DNA of 64,000 bases from Bacillota bacterium (GTDB lineage: Bacteria; Bacillota; Sulfobacillia; JAJZYS01; JAJYTV01): positions 144,329 through 208,328 of the forward strand of contig JAJYTE010000001.1 in the NCBI GenBank assembly GCA_021793215.1, read 5' to 3'. The notes beneath the pieces were generated by a model. That model made no database searches. It was not told the origin of the DNA and was given only the letters and a program-made list of their open reading frames with translations. The position numbers and the translations under genes are program-made. This document shows, piece after piece, positions 37,901-47,140 of this stretch; position 1 is the stretch's first letter, and every line of letters begins with the position of its first letter.

Positions 37901-37965
37901 CGCGAGAGGAGAAGGTTTCGGCCGGAAAGAATAGCAGGGATATCGTACCTCTACGAAAGGGGGGA

Positions 37966-37985
37966 GGCCGGGCGCATGCCCGGCC
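37966..37985 (+). promoter_or_regulatory. Hairpin between Shine-Dalgarno and start codon of the YmfF-like gene
   Basis: GGCCGGGC-GCAT-GCCCGGCC is a perfect 8-bp stem lying between AAAGGGGGGAGG (37957-37967) and the TTG start at 37992. The ribosome site is otherwise about 25 nt from the start; folding the hairpin would bring it to a normal distance. Confidence 0.5.
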
Positions 37986-37991
37986 GAACCA

Positions 37992-39263
37992 TTGGGCTTC
38001 GCACAGACCCGCCTCTCCGACGGTGCACATCTGTTCTTCTGGCCGACGCAAAAGTTCAAGACGACAACGGTGCGCGTGCTTCTGCGCGAGCCGCTGGCTG
38101 CGGGAGCCGCAGCGGGGGCCATCCTGCCGATGGTGCTGCGGCGCGGCACGCGACGGTTGCCCGAGCCCATCGAGCTCGCGCGCGCGCTGGATTCGCTCTA
38201 CGGGACGGACCTGCGCGGCGACGTGATCAAGCTCGCCGAGGACCAGGTCCTGATCTTCCACGTCGAGGCGGCGAACGCCGCGTACCTCGGCGGGGAGGAC
38301 CCGTTGCCTGGCGCGATCGAGATGTTGGGCGATGTGCTGCTCGATCCGCTCGTCGAGCACGGCGGACTCAAGCAGAGCTTCGTCGCGCAGGAGAAGGAGA
38401 ACCTCCTGCGGCGCGTGCAGGGGATCTACAGTGACAAGGCGCACTACGCGCAGATGCGCCTGATCGAGTCGATGTGCGCCGGCGAGGACTACGCGATCCC
38501 GCGGCTCGGCCGGCTGGAGGAGATCGAGGCGATCACCCCTGCGGCGCTCTACGAGCGCTGGAAGGAGGTGCTCACGCGGGCGCCGATCGACGTGTACATG
38601 GTCGGGGATCTGACGCGCGAACGGGCGGAGGAGGAGGCGACGCGGCTGCTCTCGCGCCTCGGGCGGCGCGCGCCGCAGGCACCCCGCAGCCCTTCGCGGC
38701 ATCCAGCGCCCGGCGCGCCGCGGCGGGTCACGGACCACCAGGCGGTGGCGCAGGGCAAGCTCGCCTTCGGCTTCACCACGGACCGGCGCGCGGGCGCAAG
38801 CGACTACCCGGCGCTGGTCATGATGAACGGGATCTACGGCGGCTTCAGTCACTCGAAGCTCTTCCAGGAGGTACGCGAGCGGCACTCGCTCGCCTACTAC
38901 GCCTACTCGCAGATCGACGGTCTGAAGGGCCTGATGTTCGTCCAGAGCGGGATCGAGTTCCAGGACCGCGGCCAGGCGGAGGAGATCATCCTCGCGCAGC
39001 TCGAGGCGATGCGCAGAGGAGAGTTCCGCGAGCAGGAGATGCGCGACACGCTCGCGGCGATCGAGAGCCAGATCCTGCAGTCGTCGGACGCGCCGAGCGA
39101 ATCGATCATGACGGACTTCGAACTGAGGGCGGCGTCGCGGCCGACCGATCCCTCCGAGCGGATCGCCGCGCTCAGAGCGGTCACGGCCGACGAGATCGCG
39201 AAGGCGGCGCAGGGCGTCGCGCTCGATACGGTCTACTTCCTCGACGGACAGGAGGGCGCCTGA
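37992..39263 (+). CDS. M16-family peptidase-like protein, inactive subunit type (YmfF-like)
   Basis: 423 residues with the pitrilysin/M16 fold (RLSDGAHLFFWPTQKFKTTTVRVLLREPL; SHSKLFQEVRERHSLAYYAYS in the second half) but without the HxxEH zinc motif, as in YmfF and other non-catalytic M16 partners. TTG start at 37992 matches the usual YmfF N-terminus. It is translationally coupled (TGATG) to the catalytic partner. M16 heterodimers process peptides or clear short peptides; in Bacillus this pair sits in the ymf region. Confidence 0.88.
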   Translation: MGFAQTRLSDGAHLFFWPTQKFKTTTVRVLLREPLAAGAAAGAILPMVLRRGTRRLPEPIELARALDSLYGTDLRGDVIKLAEDQVLIFHVEAANAAYLGGEDPLPGAIEMLGDVLLDPLVEHGGLKQSFVAQEKENLLRRVQGIYSDKAHYAQMRLIESMCAGEDYAIPRLGRLEEIEAITPAALYERWKEVLTRAPIDVYMVGDLTRERAEEEATRLLSRLGRRAPQAPRSPSRHPAPGAPRRVTDHQAVAQGKLAFGFTTDRRAGASDYPALVMMNGIYGGFSHSKLFQEVRERHSLAYYAYSQIDGLKGLMFVQSGIEFQDRGQAEEIILAQLEAMRRGEFREQEMRDTLAAIESQILQSSDAPSESIMTDFELRAASRPTDPSERIAALRAVTADEIAKAAQGVALDTVYFLDGQEGA

Positions 39264-40537
39264 TGGCTAGCGAGCTCGTAGAGCAGCGTCGGCTGCGGGA
39301 GACGATCCACCGCGAGGTACTGCCGAGCGGACTGCGCGCCTTCGTCCTGCCCAAACCCGGCTTTCAGACGCGCTACGCCACGTTCGCGACCCGCTACGGC
39401 TCGAACGACCAGAACTTCGTCGACGCCGACGGGCGGCGCCACGACACACCGGCGGGCATCGCGCACTTCCTCGAACACAAACTGTTCGAGGAGGAGGGCG
39501 GCAACGTCTCCGAGCGCTTCTCCGCGCTGGGAGCGATGGCGAACGCCTACACGAACTACACGGCGACGACGTACCTCTTCTCGACCGCGACCGAGTTCCC
39601 CCAAGCGTTGGAGCTGCTCCTGCGCTTCGTGCAGCATCCCTACTTCACGCCCGAGAGCGTGGCGAAGGAGCAGGGAATCATCGGGCAGGAGCTTCGGATG
39701 TACCTTGACGACCCGCGCGTCGCCGTGTTCCAGAACTTGATGGAAGCCCTCTACCACGAGCATCCGGTACGCGTGGAGATCGGCGGGACAGTGGAGTCGA
39801 TCGAGCGGATCACCGTGGACGACCTCTACCTCTGCCACCGCACCTTCTACAGTCCGAGCAACATGGTCTTCTTCGCGACCGGGGACGTCGATCCGGCCGG
39901 CGTGTTCGACGCCGTGCACCGGCTGGTGCCCTCGGAGCGCAGTGCCCCCGTCGAGCGTCTGCGCCCGAAGGAGCCCGAAGCCGTTCGCAGCGAACTGGTT
40001 CGGAGGGCCATGCCGGTAGGGGTGCCGCTGATCGACATCGGCTTCAAGGACGATCCCGCGCGCGAGAACCCGCTAGAGCGCGAGATCGAGATGGAGATCC
40101 TGCTCGACTGCCTCTTTGGCACCTCGTCGGACATCTACCAGACGCTCTACGAGGAGGGCCTCGTCAGCGAGCACTTCGCGGCCAGCTACTTCGCCGGAGA
40201 CGACTTCGCCGCGAGCGTCCTCGGGGGGCCGACGCCCGACCCCGACCGCCTGCTCGCGCGCCTGCTCGCGCTTTTGGGGGAGCGTTGCCGCGCGGGCCTC
40301 GCGCGCGAAGCCGTCGAGCGCTCGCGCCGCAAGTCGGTCGGGGAGTTCGTCGCGCTCTTCAACTCACCGGAAGCCGTGGCGCACAGTTTCACCGAGTACG
40401 CGCTGCGCGGCCTCGACCTGTTCGACGCCCTCGACGTCCTTGACGCGCTTCGGCCCGAGGACATCGAGCGCCGGCTGCAAGAGCACTTCTCCTCTCCCCG
40501 GACCTCGGCCTCGATCGTCGACCGCGAGGGTTCGTAA
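39263..40537 (+). CDS. M16-family zinc peptidase, catalytic subunit (YmfH-like)
   Basis: 424 residues. Zinc-binding HFLEH (His68, Glu71, His72) with a downstream Glu (KEQGIIGQEL, probably Glu143) forms the M16 active site; NAYTNYTATTYLFST and the C-terminal DPARENPLEREIEMEILLDCLFG are typical YmfH segments. The ATG at 39263 overlaps the YmfF-like stop; the track ORF from 38474 is a shadow. The usual downstream ymf genes do not follow; a transposase remnant does. Confidence 0.9.
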   Translation: MASELVEQRRLRETIHREVLPSGLRAFVLPKPGFQTRYATFATRYGSNDQNFVDADGRRHDTPAGIAHFLEHKLFEEEGGNVSERFSALGAMANAYTNYTATTYLFSTATEFPQALELLLRFVQHPYFTPESVAKEQGIIGQELRMYLDDPRVAVFQNLMEALYHEHPVRVEIGGTVESIERITVDDLYLCHRTFYSPSNMVFFATGDVDPAGVFDAVHRLVPSERSAPVERLRPKEPEAVRSELVRRAMPVGVPLIDIGFKDDPARENPLEREIEMEILLDCLFGTSSDIYQTLYEEGLVSEHFAASYFAGDDFAASVLGGPTPDPDRLLARLLALLGERCRAGLAREAVERSRRKSVGEFVALFNSPEAVAHSFTEYALRGLDLFDALDVLDALRPEDIERRLQEHFSSPRTSASIVDREGS

Positions 40538-40556
40538 CAGTTGCCGATTTTCACGC

Positions 40557-41161
40557 ACATTCATAGAGGTGGACTTTCGCACTTTTCGACCGGGCGGGCG
40601 AGGTGCATAGGCGCATAACCAAGTAAGCCCGTACTTTCCCAGCAAGGACTTTGGGGTACTCATATAAGACCTTTCTCGACGGCCCGCGTGCCACTTGGTA
40701 GGGCAACCAGGCCGAGGAGAAAGGCAGGTTGAGCGTACCGAAGCGAAGCAGTCTTCGCGACTGGTTGCCCCGGGTCAGCGAAGCTTGGCGGGAACTGTTC
40801 GAGTGGATGGCGCCGACCTTCACAGCACCGTCGTTTGCGCTGTTCACGCAGCTCATCACGGCTTGGGTGCCGCTCCCGGGTCCTCACGCGATCACCCGCA
40901 TCTGGCGGGTCATGGAACCTGAGACGAGGCGTGCGCACGACGCCTACCACCGCTTCGTACGCTGCGGTCGCTGGGGCCTGCCCGGGTTCTGGCACCTGCT
41001 TGCCCTGCTGGTGGTGCAGGCTGCCTGCCCCGTGGGCGTCATCCCGCTGGTGGTGGACGACACGGTGGCCAAGAAGACGGGCCGGAAGATCTCGGGCGCC
41101 GGCATCTTCCGCGATGCCGTGCGCTCCACACTGCCACGCACCCACGTCAGCATATGAATGT
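40557..41161. repeat. 9-bp inverted repeat flanking the transposase remnant
   Basis: ACATTCATA (40557-40565) and TATGAATGT (41153-41161) are exact inverted copies, each with a CGC triplet just outside. They bracket the truncated transposase and could be remnants of the element's ends; chance occurrence is possible. Confidence 0.3.
40729..41157 (+). pseudogene. Truncated DDE transposase (IS701/IS4-like), N-terminal remnant
   Basis: 142 codons from a TTG. RDWLPRVSEAWRELFEWMAPTFTAPSFALFTQLITAWV and VIPLVVDDTVAKKTGRKISGAG match the N-terminal part and first catalytic Asp region (DDT.. K.G) of DDE transposases of the IS701/IS4 type. Full proteins are about three times longer; here the frame stops at THVSI just after the first motif. 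The gene cannot encode an active transposase. Base composition of the flanking 40538-40728 segment is less GC-rich than neighbouring genes. Beyond this remnant and the repeat, the 40538-41248 gap holds only the promoter region of the next gene. Confidence 0.75.
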
Positions 41162-41248
41162 CTGCGTTTCTAGGAACGGTCCTCAGTAGGTTCTTAGGTG
41201 GAGTGTCGATACTAACTGCGGAAAGTTCTACCGCAGGAGGCATCCACG

Positions 41249-42391
41249 ATGAGGAACCTTCGCAGGGCGCTCTTCGCCATCCTTGGCGCGTTCGTCCTGG
41301 GCGCGGCTTTCGCGGGTGGCGACTGGGCCGTAAGCGACGCGCTGCAGGCGTACTCGCCGCCGCCGAACTTCACCTCGAAGCCGCTCGTGCTCACCGGCGG
41401 CCTGAGCGCAGGCACCGTCCCGAAGATCGTCAGCCTGGCGAGCCCGGCCGTCGTCAAGGTCACCACGCTGGTGCCCCAGCAGCAGCAGACGACGTTCCCG
41501 GGCTGGCCGTTCCCCCTCTACCAGCCCCAGACGCCACAGTACGCCCAGGGGATCGGGTCCGGCTTCATCTTCGACAAGACGGGCTACATCCTCACGAATG
41601 ACCACGTCATCCAGGACGCGGTGCAGATCAAGGTTCAGGTCACGGGGTACACGAGGCCGTTCACCGCGAAGGTCGTCGGTGCGGACTACGCCACCGACCT
41701 CGCAGTTCTCCGCATCTCGGCGCCCAAACCGCTGCCGATCCTGCCGCTTGCACCGAACAAGCCGCCGGCGATCGGCAGCTTCGCTCTGGCCATCGGCAAC
41801 CCCTACGGCCTCTCCCACACCGTTACGCTCGGGGTCGTATCGGCCGAGGGGAGACCGCTGTCGATCGGCAGCCGCAGCTACAAGAACCTCCTCCAGACCG
41901 ATACGGCCATCAACCCCGGCAACTCGGGGGGGCCCCTGATCAACCTGAACGGACAGGTGATCGGCATCAACACCGCCGTGGCGTCGCAGGCCCAAGGCAT
42001 CGGCTTCGCCATCCCGGTCTCGACGGTGCGCACCATCGTGCCGCAGCTCCTGAAGTCGGGCTACGTCATCCGGCCATGGCTGGGGATTGCGGACGTCGAC
42101 CTCACACCGTCCTTGCAGCAGCAACTCGGGGTCTCGGCGGCGAAGGGCGCCGTCGTCTACTACGTGTACCCCGGTACGCCAGCGGCCAAGGCGGGCATCC
42201 GGTCGGGAGACGTGATCACCCGGCTGGCCGGACGCAGTGTGACGGGCGCCGCCTCTCTCGGCGGCATCCTGCAGTCGCTGAAGGTGGGACAGCGGGTCAC
42301 AGCCCAGTTCGACCGCGCAAGCAGCGCGAAGTCCTCCGAGATGGTCCTCGTCGCGCAGCCGAAGTCCGTCCCGCCCGCGCCGCAGCCGTAG
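41249..42391 (+). CDS. HtrA/DegP-type serine protease with PDZ domain
   Basis: 380 residues. An N-terminal membrane anchor or signal (ALFAILGAFVLGAAFAGGDWA), then the chymotrypsin-like domain with His119 (TNDHVI), Asp150 (ATDLAVL) and Ser226 (INPGNSGGPL), and one PDZ domain (about 265-375: RPWLGIADVDLTPSLQQQLGV...GTPAAKAGIRSGDVITRLAGRSV). Acts outside the membrane on misfolded proteins. ATG after CGCAGGAGG. Stands alone between the transposase remnant and fhs. Confidence 0.94.
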   Translation: MRNLRRALFAILGAFVLGAAFAGGDWAVSDALQAYSPPPNFTSKPLVLTGGLSAGTVPKIVSLASPAVVKVTTLVPQQQQTTFPGWPFPLYQPQTPQYAQGIGSGFIFDKTGYILTNDHVIQDAVQIKVQVTGYTRPFTAKVVGADYATDLAVLRISAPKPLPILPLAPNKPPAIGSFALAIGNPYGLSHTVTLGVVSAEGRPLSIGSRSYKNLLQTDTAINPGNSGGPLINLNGQVIGINTAVASQAQGIGFAIPVSTVRTIVPQLLKSGYVIRPWLGIADVDLTPSLQQQLGVSAAKGAVVYYVYPGTPAAKAGIRSGDVITRLAGRSVTGAASLGGILQSLKVGQRVTAQFDRASSAKSSEMVLVAQPKSVPPAPQP

Positions 42392-42441
42392 GGCCTGTCG
42401 CGATGGTCCGTTCGGGCGGGTCGTATGTGCAGCCGAAGCGG

Positions 42442-42489
42442 TATACTGAACGCGCTGGAAGTACTGATGCGCACTGCGTAGCCGCAGTG
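42442..42489 (+). promoter_or_regulatory. -10 element and leader hairpin of the fhs-folate operon
   Basis: TATACT (42442-42447) is a good -10; the -35 position is weak. Its leader contains CACTGCG-TAGC-CGCAGTG (42472-42489), a 7-bp hairpin shortly before the GTG start. I see no match to a known tetrahydrofolate riboswitch. Confidence 0.4.
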
Positions 42490-42509
42490 GACCATGGAGG
42501 GACTCGCAC

Positions 42510-44177
42510 GTGAGAAGCGACATCGAAATCGCGGAGGCTGCAACCCTGGAGCCGATCTGGGAGATCGGACGCAAGCTCGACCTCAACCCGGACGACATCG
42601 AGCCGTACGGCAAGTACAAGGGAAAACTTCCCCTAGAGCTGCTTGACCGCCTGAAGGACCGGCCGGACGGCCGCCTGGTGCTCGTCACCTCGATCAACCC
42701 CACGACGGCTGGCGAGGGCAAGACGACGACAGTCGTCGGCCTCGGTCAGGCGCTCGGCCGGATCGGCAAGCGGTCGATCATCGCGTTGCGCGAGCCCTCG
42801 CTCGGACCGTGCATGGGCCTCAAGGGCGGCGCCGCCGGCGGTGGGTACTCGCAGGTCGTGCCGATGGAGGACATCAACCTGCACTTCACCGGCGACTTCC
42901 ACGCGATCACGTCGGCGCACAACCTGCTAGCGGCCATGCTGGACAACCACCTGCAGCAGGGCAACGCGCTCCAGATCGACCCGCGCACGATCACCTGGCC
43001 GCGGGTCCTCGACATGAACGACAGGGCCCTGCGCAACGTGGTCATCGGGCTCGGCGGCAAGGCGAACGGCGTGCCGCGCGAGTCCCACTTCATGATCACG
43101 GTCGCCTCCGAAGTCATGGCGATCCTCTGCCTTGCGACCGGCATCGCAGACCTCAGGGAACGCCTAGGACGGATCGTCGTCGCGAACACCTACGAAGGAA
43201 CGCCGGTGCGCGCCAAAGACCTCAGGGCCGACGGCGCGATGGCCGCCCTGCTGAAGGATGCGATCAAGCCGAACCTCGTCCAGACCCTCGAGCACACCCC
43301 GGCGATCATCCACGGCGGGCCGTTCGCGAACATCGCCCACGGCAACAACTCGATCCTCGCGACGAAGCTCGCGCTCAAGCTGGCCGACATCGTCGTCACA
43401 GAGTCCGGCTTCGGCTCCGATCTCGGTGCGGAGAAGTTCATGGACATCGTCGCGCCCAACGCCGGCATCCGACCGGACGCGGTCGTCGTCGTCGCGACCA
43501 TCCGGGCGCTGAAGCTGCAGGGCGGCGCGGGGGCGAAGGAGCTCGGCACGCAGGACCTCGCGGCGCTGGAGAGGGGCTTTGGGAACCTCGAGCAGCACAT
43601 CGCGATCGTCCGCAAGTTCGGACTGAACCCGATCGTCTCGATCAATCGCTTCCCTACCGACACCGCCGAGGAGATCGAGCTGCTGCACAACCGCAGCCAC
43701 GCGCTCGGCGTGGAGATCGTGCTCTCCGACGTGTTCGCCCAAGGCGGCGCGGGTGGGGAAGACCTGGCGCAGGCGGTGATCCGCGCGACGCAGCAGCCCG
43801 GCGACTACCACCCGCTCTACGAGCGCTCCCTGCCGCTGCGCGAGAAGATCGAGACGGTGGCGAAAGAGATCTACGGCGCCGACGGCGTGGACTTCAGCCC
43901 CGTGGCGCGGAAGAGCCTGGAGCGCTTCCAGGAGCTCGGCTACGCGGATCTGCCCGTCTGCATGGCCAAGACCCAGTACTCCCTTTCAGATGACCCGACG
44001 AAGCTCGGACGTCCGACGGGGTTCCGCGTGACCGTGCGCGACGCGGTGCTCTCGGCCGGAGCGGGGTTCGTCGTCGCGATGCTGGGAGACGTGATGACGA
44101 TGCCGGGACTGCCGAAGGTGCCCGCAGCCGAGAAGATCGAACTGACGCCGGAAGGGCACATCCGGGGGCTGTTCTAA
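42510..44177 (+). CDS. fhs: Formate-tetrahydrofolate ligase
   Basis: 555 residues, full length for the family. P-loop [73 protein letters not shown] and [14 protein letters not shown] are diagnostic. It makes 10-formyl-THF from formate, ATP and THF, the entry to one-carbon metabolism. GTG start after GAGGGA. It leads the folP-folB-folK genes, joining folate synthesis and use in one operon. Confidence 0.97.
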   Translation: MRSDIEIAEAATLEPIWEIGRKLDLNPDDIEPYGKYKGKLPLELLDRLKDRPDGRLVLVTSINPTTAGEGKTTTVVGLGQALGRIGKRSIIALREPSLGPCMGLKGGAAGGGYSQVVPMEDINLHFTGDFHAITSAHNLLAAMLDNHLQQGNALQIDPRTITWPRVLDMNDRALRNVVIGLGGKANGVPRESHFMITVASEVMAILCLATGIADLRERLGRIVVANTYEGTPVRAKDLRADGAMAALLKDAIKPNLVQTLEHTPAIIHGGPFANIAHGNNSILATKLALKLADIVVTESGFGSDLGAEKFMDIVAPNAGIRPDAVVVVATIRALKLQGGAGAKELGTQDLAALERGFGNLEQHIAIVRKFGLNPIVSINRFPTDTAEEIELLHNRSHALGVEIVLSDVFAQGGAGGEDLAQAVIRATQQPGDYHPLYERSLPLREKIETVAKEIYGADGVDFSPVARKSLERFQELGYADLPVCMAKTQYSLSDDPTKLGRPTGFRVTVRDAVLSAGAGFVVAMLGDVMTMPGLPKVPAAEKIELTPEGHIRGLF

Positions 44178-45241
44178 TGCCGAAGGCCTGGCTGCTGCCT
44201 GTCCCGCCGTGGCCGCTGCGCAGCGACGTCCTGGCGGAGTTGGGGTACGAGGGCGCTGGCCCGGCCTGCATGTTCCTCGAGGGGTACGAGGGGCCGGCGC
44301 AGCCGGGCCTCGCGCCGCTTGCAGGGGGAGCGCTGCTCTGCGCGCCGCGGGATGAACTCGCGGAGGCTGCGCAGGCGCTACCCGCGGCGTGGCGCGACGC
44401 GGTGGAGCAGGCGCTCGCGCCAAAGACCCAGGCCCTCAGACTGCGCCGCGGGCTCCTGCCGCTCGGTGCCCGCACCTACGTCATGGGCATCTTGAACGTC
44501 ACCCCGGACTCCTTCTCGGACGGCGGCAGCCATCCGGGCGTGGAGGGCGCCGTGCAGGCAGCCGAGGCGATGGTCGCGCAGGGCGCGGACATCCTGGACG
44601 TCGGCGGCGAGTCGACCCGCCCGGGTTCACGGCCCGTGCCGCTCGACGAGGAGATGATGCGCGTCGTGCCCGTGCTGGAGGCGCTGCGCGGCAGAGTGGA
44701 CGTGCCCATCTCGATCGACACGCGCAAGTGGCCCGTGGCGCGCGAGGCGCTGCGCCTGGGAGCGGAGATCGTCAATGACGTGTCGGCGGGGCTCGACGAT
44801 CCCGAGATGCTCGGGGGCTGCGCCCGCTCCGGCGCTGCCGTCGTGCTGATGCACAGCCAGGCTGAGGCGCGCTACGCCCGGGTCGGAGACGAGGTGCGCC
44901 ACCACCTGGCGGAGAGGGCAGAGGCCGCCCGCGCCGCCGGCGTCGCGCCGGACGCGATCGTCCTCGATCCCGGGATCGGCTTCGGCAAGGAGCCCGAGCA
45001 TAGCTACGCCGTGCTGCGCCAGCTGCCCGCGCTGCGGGCGCTCGGTTACCCGGTGCTGATGGGGCCATCGCGCAAGCGCTTCCTCGGGACAGCGACGGGC
45101 AAGGCCACGGGGGAGCGCCTGAGCGCCACCGTGGCGGCCGTCGCGCTCTCGGCGGCACTGGGCGCCGACATCGTGCGAGTGCACGACGTCGGTCCGGCCG
45201 TCGATGCGGTGCGCGTCGCGGATTGGACGGCCCGGGCATGA
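44177..45241 (+). CDS. folP: Dihydropteroate synthase
   Basis: 354 residues. The catalytic TIM barrel runs from about residue 98: VMGILNVTPDSFSDGG, ILDVGGESTRPGS, PISIDTRKWPVAREAL, IVNDVSAG, DPGIGFGKEPEH and MGPSRKRFLG. The first 95 residues (LPVPPWPLRSDVLAELGYEGAGPACMFLEG...) are an extra N-terminal domain also known from some clostridial FolP proteins. It condenses p-aminobenzoate with dihydropterin pyrophosphate. The ATG overlaps the fhs stop (TAATG). Confidence 0.95.
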   Translation: MPKAWLLPVPPWPLRSDVLAELGYEGAGPACMFLEGYEGPAQPGLAPLAGGALLCAPRDELAEAAQALPAAWRDAVEQALAPKTQALRLRRGLLPLGARTYVMGILNVTPDSFSDGGSHPGVEGAVQAAEAMVAQGADILDVGGESTRPGSRPVPLDEEMMRVVPVLEALRGRVDVPISIDTRKWPVAREALRLGAEIVNDVSAGLDDPEMLGGCARSGAAVVLMHSQAEARYARVGDEVRHHLAERAEAARAAGVAPDAIVLDPGIGFGKEPEHSYAVLRQLPALRALGYPVLMGPSRKRFLGTATGKATGERLSATVAAVALSAALGADIVRVHDVGPAVDAVRVADWTARA

Positions 45242-45603
45242 GGAAGATCGCGCTGCGCGACCTGGTGTTCTACGGTCGCCACGGCGCCTACCGACATGAG
45301 CGGGGACTCGGTCAGCCGTTCCACGTCGACATCGAGATCTGGTACGACTTCCGCGGTGCGGCCGTGACGGACGCCGTGGAGGACGCGGTGGACTACCGAT
45401 ACGTCTACCGCACCGCGCGGGAGATCTTCGAGGGACCGAGCCTGCGCCTCCTGGAGACCCTCGCGGAGCGCACAGCGCAGGCGATCCTCGCCCGCTTCCC
45501 GGAGGCGACCCGGGCGATGGTGCATGTGCGAAAGCCCCACGCGCCGCTCGGCGGTCCGGCCGAAGGGGTCGAAGCCCTGGTGGAGATCGGACGCGATGAC
45601 TGA
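45238..45603 (+). CDS. folB: Dihydroneopterin aldolase
   Basis: 121 residues: KIALRDLVFYGRHGAYRHERGLGQPFHVDIEIWYDFRGAAVTDAVEDAVDY is the FolB signature, with Glu in HERGLGQ, and the Lys in VHVRKPHAPLGG near the C-terminus. It cleaves dihydroneopterin to hydroxymethyl-dihydropterin. The ATG overlaps the folP stop (ATGA), so I prefer it to the TTG at 45223. Confidence 0.93.
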   Translation: MRKIALRDLVFYGRHGAYRHERGLGQPFHVDIEIWYDFRGAAVTDAVEDAVDYRYVYRTAREIFEGPSLRLLETLAERTAQAILARFPEATRAMVHVRKPHAPLGGPAEGVEALVEIGRDD

Positions 45604-46102
45604 AGCGGCGATCGGGCTCGGCGCGAACCTGGGAGACCGGCGGCGCAGCCTGCGCGCCGGTCTCCTCGGCGTTGGGCTGCCGATCGCTGCGGTCTCGTCG
45701 CTCTACGAGAGCGCGCCCGTGGAGACGGATGCCGCGCAGCCGCGCTACCTGAACGCGGTGGCGATCCTCGAATGTCCATCCCAGATGGCGCCCGAGGAGC
45801 TCTTGGCGGCTCTCCTCCGCGTCGAGGCCGTCCACGGCCGGGTGCGCGGACCAGGCAAGGCGCCGCGCACCCTCGACCTCGACCTTCTGCTGTTCGGTGC
45901 CGAGGTACGGAGTGATCCAGAGCTCCTCCTGCCGCATCCTGGCCTCGTCCGGCGCCGATTCGTGCTGCAGCCGCTGCTGGAGGTGCGGCATGCGCTCCGC
46001 GCCCCGGACGGTTCCCCGCTCTCGGAGCGGCTTTCGGAGTGCGCGGGACAGGATGTCGCGCGCGTCGAGGGGAGGTGCTGGTGGTGGCGCATCAGCAGCT
46101 GA
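45596..46102 (+). CDS. folK: HPPK: 2-amino-4-hydroxy-6-hydroxymethyldihydropteridine pyrophosphokinase
   Basis: 168 residues. IGLGANLGDRRRSLRAGL, SSLYESAPVETDAAQPRYLNAVAILE, and GPGKAPRTLDLDLLLFGAEV (the Mg-binding DLDLLLF) are the HPPK signatures. It pyrophosphorylates the pterin before FolP. The ATG overlaps folB by 8 nt and its 3' end overlaps birA by 22 nt. Confidence 0.93.
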   Translation: MTEAAIGLGANLGDRRRSLRAGLLGVGLPIAAVSSLYESAPVETDAAQPRYLNAVAILECPSQMAPEELLAALLRVEAVHGRVRGPGKAPRTLDLDLLLFGAEVRSDPELLLPHPGLVRRRFVLQPLLEVRHALRAPDGSPLSERLSECAGQDVARVEGRCWWWRISS

Positions 46103-47055
46103 TCCTGCGTGCACTCCTGCAGGGCGAGGTCGTCTCCGGCGAGGATCTCGCGCGCCGCCTCGGGGTCTCGCGGGCACAGGTCAACAAGGAACTCTCCGGG
46201 ATGCGCGCCGACGGCCTGCGCGTCGTGGCGCGGCCGCGGCGCGGGTACCGGCTCGCCGCGCTGCCCGACCGCCCGCTGCCTTGGGCTGTCGCTGCCTTCT
46301 ACCCACCGGGCGCGGGCTACCCCGTCCGCTTCCTCGCGGAGACGCAGTCCACGATGGAGGCGGCCGCAGCGTGGGCGCGCGACGGCGCGCCTGAGGGCGC
46401 CGTGGTGACGACGGACCACCAGCTGCGCGGCCGCGGCCGCCGCGGGCGTACCTGGAGCGATCCGCCCGGCATGTCCTTGCTCTCGTCGATCGTCGTGCGG
46501 CCGCGCATCTCGCCCCAGGAGGCCGGCTGGCTGCCGCTCGCCGCGGCGGTCGGCGCGTGCGCGGCGATCGAGCGGGTGTGCGGGCTTCGCCCGGAGATCA
46601 AGTGGCCGAACGACCTCCTGGTGGGTGGGCGCAAGCTCGCGGGCATCCTTGTGGAGCTGACGCTCGAGGAGCAGGAGATCCGCCACGCCGTGATCGGCTG
46701 CGGCATCAACGTGCACCAGCCGCGATTCCCCGGTGAGCTCGCGGACCGCGCCGTCTCGCTGCGGCAGGCTTCGGGCTACCAGGGCAGCCGCGCCCCGCTG
46801 CTCGCGGCGCTCGTGGAGGAGATCCTCGCCGCAGCCGGGCAGCTGGCCGACGATCCGGCAGCCCTGCGTGCGCGGTGGCTCGAGCGGAACTGCACGCTGG
46901 GGCGCGAGGTGCTCGCCCACGCCGCGCAGGGCACCGTCGAGGGCATCGCTGCCGATGTCGACGACATCGGCCGGCTCATCCTACGCCTCCCTGACGGCTC
47001 GACGCTGGCGATGTCGGCGGGCGACGTGACGATCCGAGGGCACCTCGGCGGCTGA
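46081..47055 (+). CDS. birA: Biotin-protein ligase / biotin operon repressor
   Basis: 324 residues. N-terminal winged helix (LILRALLQGEVVSGEDLARRLGVSRAQVNKELSGMRADGLRVVARPRRGYRL), so this is the bifunctional class. Ligase domain: GRGRRGRTWSDPPGMSLLSSIVV (biotinyl-AMP loop), IKWPNDLLVGGRKLAGILVE, IGCGINVHQ. A small C-terminal SH3-like domain follows. It charges biotin-dependent carboxylases and represses biotin genes with biotinyl-AMP. GTG 46081 or 46084 after GGGGAGG. A perfect BirA-type operator lies before bioY 5 kb downstream. Confidence 0.95.
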   Translation: MVAHQQLILRALLQGEVVSGEDLARRLGVSRAQVNKELSGMRADGLRVVARPRRGYRLAALPDRPLPWAVAAFYPPGAGYPVRFLAETQSTMEAAAAWARDGAPEGAVVTTDHQLRGRGRRGRTWSDPPGMSLLSSIVVRPRISPQEAGWLPLAAAVGACAAIERVCGLRPEIKWPNDLLVGGRKLAGILVELTLEEQEIRHAVIGCGINVHQPRFPGELADRAVSLRQASGYQGSRAPLLAALVEEILAAAGQLADDPAALRARWLERNCTLGREVLAHAAQGTVEGIAADVDDIGRLILRLPDGSTLAMSAGDVTIRGHLGG

Positions 47056-47140
47056 TTAGGCAGAGCGAGACAGAATTGGACAAACGAGGAAGCCGGATGC
47101 GCCGTGTCGAATCCGCCCAGCACGAGGGGAGGCGGGACGC

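Noticed and set aside
37976-38434. ORF starting at the ATG inside the leader hairpin before the YmfF-like gene
   Set aside because: It reads the wrong frame of the M16 gene and gives a low-complexity product; the TTG at 37992 gives the family N-terminus.
42448-42509. Possible THF riboswitch before fhs
   Set aside because: Only a 7-bp hairpin fits in the 60-nt leader; too short and lacking the conserved core.
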